Positions 29,328 to 32,364 of a stretch of DNA of 32,364 nt are shown piece by piece. The stretch covers positions 1-32,364 of the forward strand of contig JAOZFH010000016.1 in NCBI GenBank assembly GCA_027491415.1, in the 5' to 3' direction. This stretch comes from Thermoproteota archaeon. Its GTDB lineage: Archaea > Korarchaeota > Korarchaeia > Korarchaeales > Korarchaeaceae. How positions within the stretch are numbered: the stretch's first letter is position 1; every line of letters starts with the position of its first letter. Below the pieces are notes generated by a model, which worked only from the letters and a program-made list of their open reading frames with translations, ran no database searches and was not told the origin of the DNA. The position numbers were made by a program, and so were the translations under genes.

Positions 29328-29567
29328 TCACTCAAGGTCTTCTACGACTATGCGGATGCTTGGATCAACGCTCGTGACGGCTTCTACGATCTGATTCACT
29401 GCTTTGCGTCGAAGTCGGAGAATCGTGGCCTCTCCCCTGTGAGGCTCCAAGAGGATTATGGACAGGAACCCACGGTCGTCTCCGACTAGGTATTCGTAAG
29501 CGTGCATCCTCACGTAGAAGCCCCGCTCCCTGAGTTCCCTCAGCAGCCTCAGCCGCTCGCCTGGCAT
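29328..29567 (-). CDS. Small conserved-looking protein of unknown function, trxB partner
   Basis: 79 residues. I do not recognise a family. It reads MPGERLRLLRELRERGFYVR, then MHAYEYLVGDDRGFLSIILLE, and ends with a helix-strand segment (AVNQIVEAVTSVDPSIRIVVEDL): charged, alpha/beta, no membrane segment or cysteine. A longer frame starts at 29612, but the ATG at 29567 is 2 nt after the thioredoxin-reductase stop codon, a classic coupled start, and I prefer it. The coupling implies an operon with trxB; it may act in the same redox process or just be co-transcribed. Confidence 0.6.
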   Translation of the reverse strand: MPGERLRLLRELRERGFYVRMHAYEYLVGDDRGFLSIILLEPHRGEATILRLRRKAVNQIVEAVTSVDPSIRIVVEDLE

Positions 29568-29569
29568 GA

Positions 29570-30553
29570 TCAGCGGCGACGGAGATCGAAAGCCTCCCAC
29601 TCCTCCCTCCACCTCCTGTCTACCTCCTCCGACCCGCCGTAGGGCCCGCCCAAGACCTCTTCAAACGCGTCCACGGCCGCCCTGGTGCCGTCGCCGACGG
29701 CCTTACTGATCTGCATGGGGTAGCCGACCACGTCGCCGACGGCATACACCCCAGGGACGCTGGTTCTCTGCCTCGCATCGACCAAGATAAAGCCCCTCTC
29801 GTCTGTCCTCACGCCGAGGGACCTGGCCAGCCCTGAGACGGGCCGGACCCCCACGAATATGAAGACGCCGTCGACGGCGACCTCTTTCTTCTCTCCCGTC
29901 TTCAAGTCCCTCAGGAGGACTCCTTCTACCCTCTCATCCCCGACTATGCGCTCGACGACGGTGTTCCACACGGGCTCGACGTTCGGAAGGGAGAGTAGCC
30001 TCCTCACGCGGGCCTCGTTGGCCCTCATCCTGTTCCTCCGGTGGACCAGGTAGACCTTTGAGGCCAGCCCGGCGAGGTGAATTCCGGATATGGCGGCGGT
30101 CTCTCCGCCACCCACCACCGCAACCACCTTCCCACGGAACAGCGGGCCGTCGCACACCGCGCAGTAGCTCACGCCGCGGCCGTAGAGTTCCCTCTCGCCG
30201 GGGACTCCAAGCTCCCTCTCCTCGGCCCCGGTGCCCACGATCACCACCCTCGCGGTCAGGGTCCTTCCCGACCTGGTAGCCGCGACGAATCGGCCTGAAT
30301 CCGCCCTCAGGTCGATTACTTCGTCAGGGAAGAGGAACTCAACCCCGGCGGACTCGGCGTGGTAGGCGAACCTCCTCGCCAGATCCTCGCCGGGGATCTC
30401 GACGAAGGGGGGATAGTTCTCCACCAGCGGATTGAGGGTCACCCTGCCTCCCAGCGCCTCCCTCTCGACGACCAAGACCCTCGCGCCGAACCTGACCAGG
30501 TAGATAGCCGCGGTCAGACCCCCAGGACCGCCTCCGATCACCAGCGCGTCCAA
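29570..30553 (-). CDS. trxB: Thioredoxin-disulfide reductase (NADPH, FAD)
   Basis: 327 residues from a TTG start. GGGPGGLTAAIYL (7-19) binds FAD. The redox disulfide is CAVC at 131-134 inside VSYCAVCDGPLFRGK, the usual place in the NADPH domain of low-molecular-weight reductases. VVGGGETAAISGIHLAGL is the second dinucleotide fold, and HRRNRMRANE carries the HRRxxxR motif that contacts the NADPH 2'-phosphate. GVYAVGDVVGYPMQISKAVGDG closes the FAD site. The enzyme reduces thioredoxin or glutaredoxin-like proteins using NADPH, in the cytoplasm. It is followed at once by a small gene. The upstream region has no good TATA nearby; a distant one at about 30831-30842 would give a leader of about 250 nt. 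Confidence 0.92.
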   Translation of the reverse strand: MDALVIGGGPGGLTAAIYLVRFGARVLVVEREALGGRVTLNPLVENYPPFVEIPGEDLARRFAYHAESAGVEFLFPDEVIDLRADSGRFVAATRSGRTLTARVVIVGTGAEERELGVPGERELYGRGVSYCAVCDGPLFRGKVVAVVGGGETAAISGIHLAGLASKVYLVHRRNRMRANEARVRRLLSLPNVEPVWNTVVERIVGDERVEGVLLRDLKTGEKKEVAVDGVFIFVGVRPVSGLARSLGVRTDERGFILVDARQRTSVPGVYAVGDVVGYPMQISKAVGDGTRAAVDAFEEVLGGPYGGSEEVDRRWREEWEAFDLRRR

Positions 30554-31048
30554 GTTCCTCTACACACCCCTCTCGGAAGGCGCGGCGGCCAGAGTCGGAG
30601 TGAACACCGCTGCGGTCGTCATCACGAGATCGCGCCCGGTCACGTTAAGGGTTTTGTCGGCCACCCAGAGGTCGATCCCAAACAAAAACAGATCGCCGCG
30701 GAGTGACTTGACCTCGCAGTCGTAGAGAGGTGGAAAGGAGAGGCGCGGTCAACCCCTTACAGGGCCTCCCACCCTCATCCCTCCCACCTCCCGGGGCTTT
30801 CGCCCCGCTTATGCGGGGGCGGGAATGTCGCATATAAATATTTCTCATATTGTTTTGCTATATTATGGTACATCTTAAGAAATCATTAACCTAATGAGGG
30901 GGGTTTAATCCATTCTTAGGTATCACGGCGATTAATAGCTCATTGAGGGAAGAGTTACCCTTGGAGTGCCAGGGATGACCTCCACGCGGGTGCGGAGGTT
31001 TGTTCGGCGTGAAGTTTGGAGGAAAAAGGGTAGGGAGGGGGATCACCT
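30554..31048. other. Long non-coding region with an AT-rich block and GC-rich hairpins
   Basis: About 495 bases with no supported gene. From right to left on the minus strand: a T-rich run after the MscS-type gene stop (31022-31026), a hairpin ACCTCC...GGAGGT (30978-30999), an AT-rich block (about 30826-30945) with a good TATA (AATATTTATATG), and a very GC-rich structured stretch (30735-30825). It may hold a small RNA gene or the promoter and long leader of trxB. Confidence 0.45.
30735..30810 (-). ncRNA. Candidate structured small RNA or long trxB leader
   Basis: Minus-strand TATA AATATTTATATG (about 30831-30842) predicts a transcript beginning near 30808. The first bases form a perfect 6-bp stem, CGGGGC-GAAA-GCCCCG (30792-30807), closed by a GNRA-type GAAA tetraloop, followed by a G-rich run and a C/T-rich segment that could pair with it. 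No coding frame is credible. A free small RNA and the leader of trxB (start 30553) are both possible. The 3' end cannot be seen. Confidence 0.3.
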
Positions 31049-31729
31049 TCACTTCTCCAGCCTCGGCAGGATCTTCTTCTCCGCGTACTCCTTGACGACG
31101 TCCTTGAGTCCCCAGCCCAGCGCGACTCCCAGGCCAACCGCGGAGCCCACGGCCACTCCGATGGCGAGGTACTTGACCAGCGCCTCGAGAAGCGTCACGT
31201 CTATCCTCATCTGCCTGAGGCCCACTAGGAACACTACGAAGTACACCATGACCTTGAAGAGGTTGCCGAACAGGCCTCCCCACTCGATGCCCCCCTTCTC
31301 CGCCGTCTCGATCACCAGGTCGCCCAAGAGGTCGCCCACGACGAATCCGACGAGTATGATCACTATGCCCGCCGCCAGGTCGGGTAGGTAGGCCACGACC
31401 TGCTGCAGGAAGGCGCTGAGCCTCTCGACCCCCAGCACCTCGGAGGCCGCGGTGAGCGCGAGCAGGTAGACGAACCACCTAGCTATGACGTCAAAGACGG
31501 AGACGAGGCTTATCTTCGCCCGCGCCTCTATCGCCTTGCCCACGCTGGTCTGCCTGAGGGCGTCGTCTACTCCCACCTTGTCAAGGGCGAAGGAGACCGC
31601 CTTGCCGAACACCCTGCCCGCCGCCCAACCGATTATCAGGATAGCCACGGCCTTTATGATGCCGGGTATCCAGCCGACTATCTGCTCGATTATTCCGGCC
31701 AAGTAGGCCGAGAGGCCCATCATTTTCAC
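31049..31729 (-). CDS. MscS-type conserved transmembrane-helix protein (CmpX-like)
   Basis: 226 residues, four to five hydrophobic helices with Gly-rich turns. GRVFGKAVSFALDKVGVDDALR and FLQQVVAYLPDLAAGIVIILVG(F) with VVGDLLGDL match the 'conserved TM helix' repeat of small mechanosensitive-channel-like proteins. It lacks the MscS beta domain and pore motif, so channel activity is unproven. GTG at 31729 opens the frame; ATGs at 31723 and 31720 are alternatives, with AGGGGGTG just upstream. The minus-strand TATA (CTTATATT, 31756-31763) lies 27-34 nt before the GTG, supporting a nearly leaderless mRNA. A T-rich run follows the stop. Confidence 0.75.
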   Translation of the reverse strand: MKMMGLSAYLAGIIEQIVGWIPGIIKAVAILIIGWAAGRVFGKAVSFALDKVGVDDALRQTSVGKAIEARAKISLVSVFDVIARWFVYLLALTAASEVLGVERLSAFLQQVVAYLPDLAAGIVIILVGFVVGDLLGDLVIETAEKGGIEWGGLFGNLFKVMVYFVVFLVGLRQMRIDVTLLEALVKYLAIGVAVGSAVGLGVALGWGLKDVVKEYAEKKILPRLEK

Positions 31730-31755
31730 CCCCTGAGCGCGCGGAGCCCTCCGGG

Positions 31756-31763
31756 AATATAAG
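31756..31763 (-). promoter_or_regulatory. TATA element of the MscS-type gene
   Basis: Minus-strand CTTATATT, at the expected 27-34 nt from the GTG at 31729. Confidence 0.45.
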
Positions 31764-31915
31764 CGTTTCAGGTAGTTTGAGGGTATTCACCGTTAACTAA
31801 GAACAACCTTGGTGGGCCTTCAGGGTATCACGCGTAAATTGTATTGATCCTCGGTCTCGGCAAGATTTTATGGTTCGAGCCGGCCCCGACGATGCCGTCT
31901 TAACGTGTGCCGGCG

Positions 31916-32364
31916 ATGCCGGCGCGTTTGCGCGTTCGGAGGCTGCTGCTGTCGGGCTGCGACGCGATGCTGGACATGATCTTCTATTTGGATTCGCTTC
32001 CCCCGCCCGGAGGGGACGTCAGGGCGAGGGAAGCCCTGATCTCTCCGGGAGGAGCGTCAGTCAACTTCGCTGTCGCCGCCTCCCGGCTTGGCCAGCCCTC
32101 TGCTGTCGTGGGGAAGGTGGCGGGGGACCCCGCGGGGCTGACGATCCTCGACTTCCTAAGGCGGGAGGGTGTGGACACTGGCGGGCTGACGGTCTCCACC
32201 TCGTGCGGGGCGACCGGGGTGGTCGCGTCTCTGGTGGACGGATCCGGCAAGAGGACCATGATCTCCTACCTCCCCCGGGGCTGTGAGGTCGCCAGGGCCG
32301 ACGTGCCCTGGGGCCTGGCGAGGCGGGCGCGGGTCTTCCACTTCGCAGGGTACTCCCTCCTTCC
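31916..32364 (+). CDS. PfkB family carbohydrate kinase, N-terminal part (runs off the window)
   Basis: The frame from ATG 31916 stays open to the end of the window, giving the first 149 residues. SPGGASVNFAVAASRLGQPS (about residues 44-63) with the GG motif and asparagine is the N-terminal PfkB signature, then VGKVAGDPAG and FLRREGVDTGGL, and TGVVASLVDGSGKRTMI. These belong to the ribokinase/adenosine-kinase/2-keto-3-deoxygluconate-kinase superfamily, which phosphorylates sugars or nucleosides with ATP. The C-terminal catalytic D-x-x-x-G-A-G motif lies beyond the window, so the substrate cannot be told. The ATG at 31891 meets a stop after three codons, so it cannot be used. A TATA-like ATTTTATG lies about 45 nt upstream of 31916. 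Confidence 0.82.
   Translation, partial: MPARLRVRRLLLSGCDAMLDMIFYLDSLPPPGGDVRAREALISPGGASVNFAVAASRLGQPSAVVGKVAGDPAGLTILDFLRREGVDTGGLTVSTSCGATGVVASLVDGSGKRTMISYLPRGCEVARADVPWGLARRARVFHFAGYSLL

Noticed and set aside
29100-29330. tRNA gene or IS200/IS605 end in the gap near the trxB operon
   Set aside because: A hairpin is present, but there is no cloverleaf, no B-box TTCGA element and no transposase or TnpB remnant.
30891-31478. Minus-strand open frame of 195 codons overlapping the MscS-type gene
   Set aside because: It overlaps the better-supported gene at 31049-31729 in another frame and has a composition rich in Arg and Gly with no motif.
1-32364. CRISPR array, rRNA, complete insertion sequence or prophage
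   Set aside because: No regularly spaced repeats, rRNA-like sequence, transposase or integrase gene was seen on reading both strands.

Overview
The window looks like a 32 kb piece of a thermophilic archaeal chromosome, probably from the Thermoproteota/Korarchaeota side of the archaea, though nothing visible fixes the lineage. The basis is: TATA-type promoters placed 20-30 nt ahead of apparently leaderless starts, frequent GTG/TTG starts, a bias to AGG (Arg) and ATA (Ile) codons in GC-rich DNA, and an archaeal gene set (PhoU with an AbrB-type N-terminus, aldehyde:ferredoxin oxidoreductase, membrane pyrophosphatase, DUF128/NrpR-type regulator). I see no rRNA, tRNA, CRISPR array or complete insertion sequence.

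Layout. (1) 3-194: tail of a CPBP membrane protease. (2) 387-6315: a phosphate-flavoured block, with an AbrB-PhoU regulator, an orphan ferritin-like protein, a fused two-domain ABC permease, two different ATPases and a DUF47/PhoU-like protein. (3) 6316-8880: a stretch of different base composition that holds the decayed N-terminus of a Na+/H+ antiporter and a three-gene Roadblock / V4R / small-GTPase signalling module. (4) 8882-12174: a H+-pumping pyrophosphatase convergent with an intact antiporter of the same family as the pseudogene. (5) 12262-16797, all on the minus strand: sulfide:quinone-reductase-like flavoprotein with DUF1641, tungsten-type AOR with a four-cluster ferredoxin, and an Fe-S DUF2148 protein. 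(6) 17168-28955: the most unusual part. A plus-strand operon (B12-dependent mutase-like protein, opine-dehydrogenase-like protein, MutL/GlmL-type protein) meets tail to tail a minus-strand operon encoding a peptide/opine-type ABC importer (binding protein, two permeases, two ATPases), a C45 Ntn-hydrolase and an NrpR-like regulator. (7) 29328-32364: thioredoxin reductase with a small partner, a structured GC-rich non-coding stretch, an MscS-type transmembrane-helix protein and the start of a PfkB sugar kinase.

How the genes may work together. Region 6 reads as an uptake-and-catabolism system. A Tat-exported binding protein delivers a peptide-, amide- or opine-like compound. A cytoplasmic C45 amidase trims it, an opine-type dehydrogenase splits or forms a C-N bond with NAD(P), and a B12 mutase rearranges the carbon skeleton, kept active by a MutL-like protein. 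A nitrogen-regulator homologue sits at the end of the uptake operon. This pathway is inferred from gene content and order, and the substrate is unknown. Region 5 supplies low-potential electron-transfer enzymes, and region 4 couples pyrophosphate and cation gradients.
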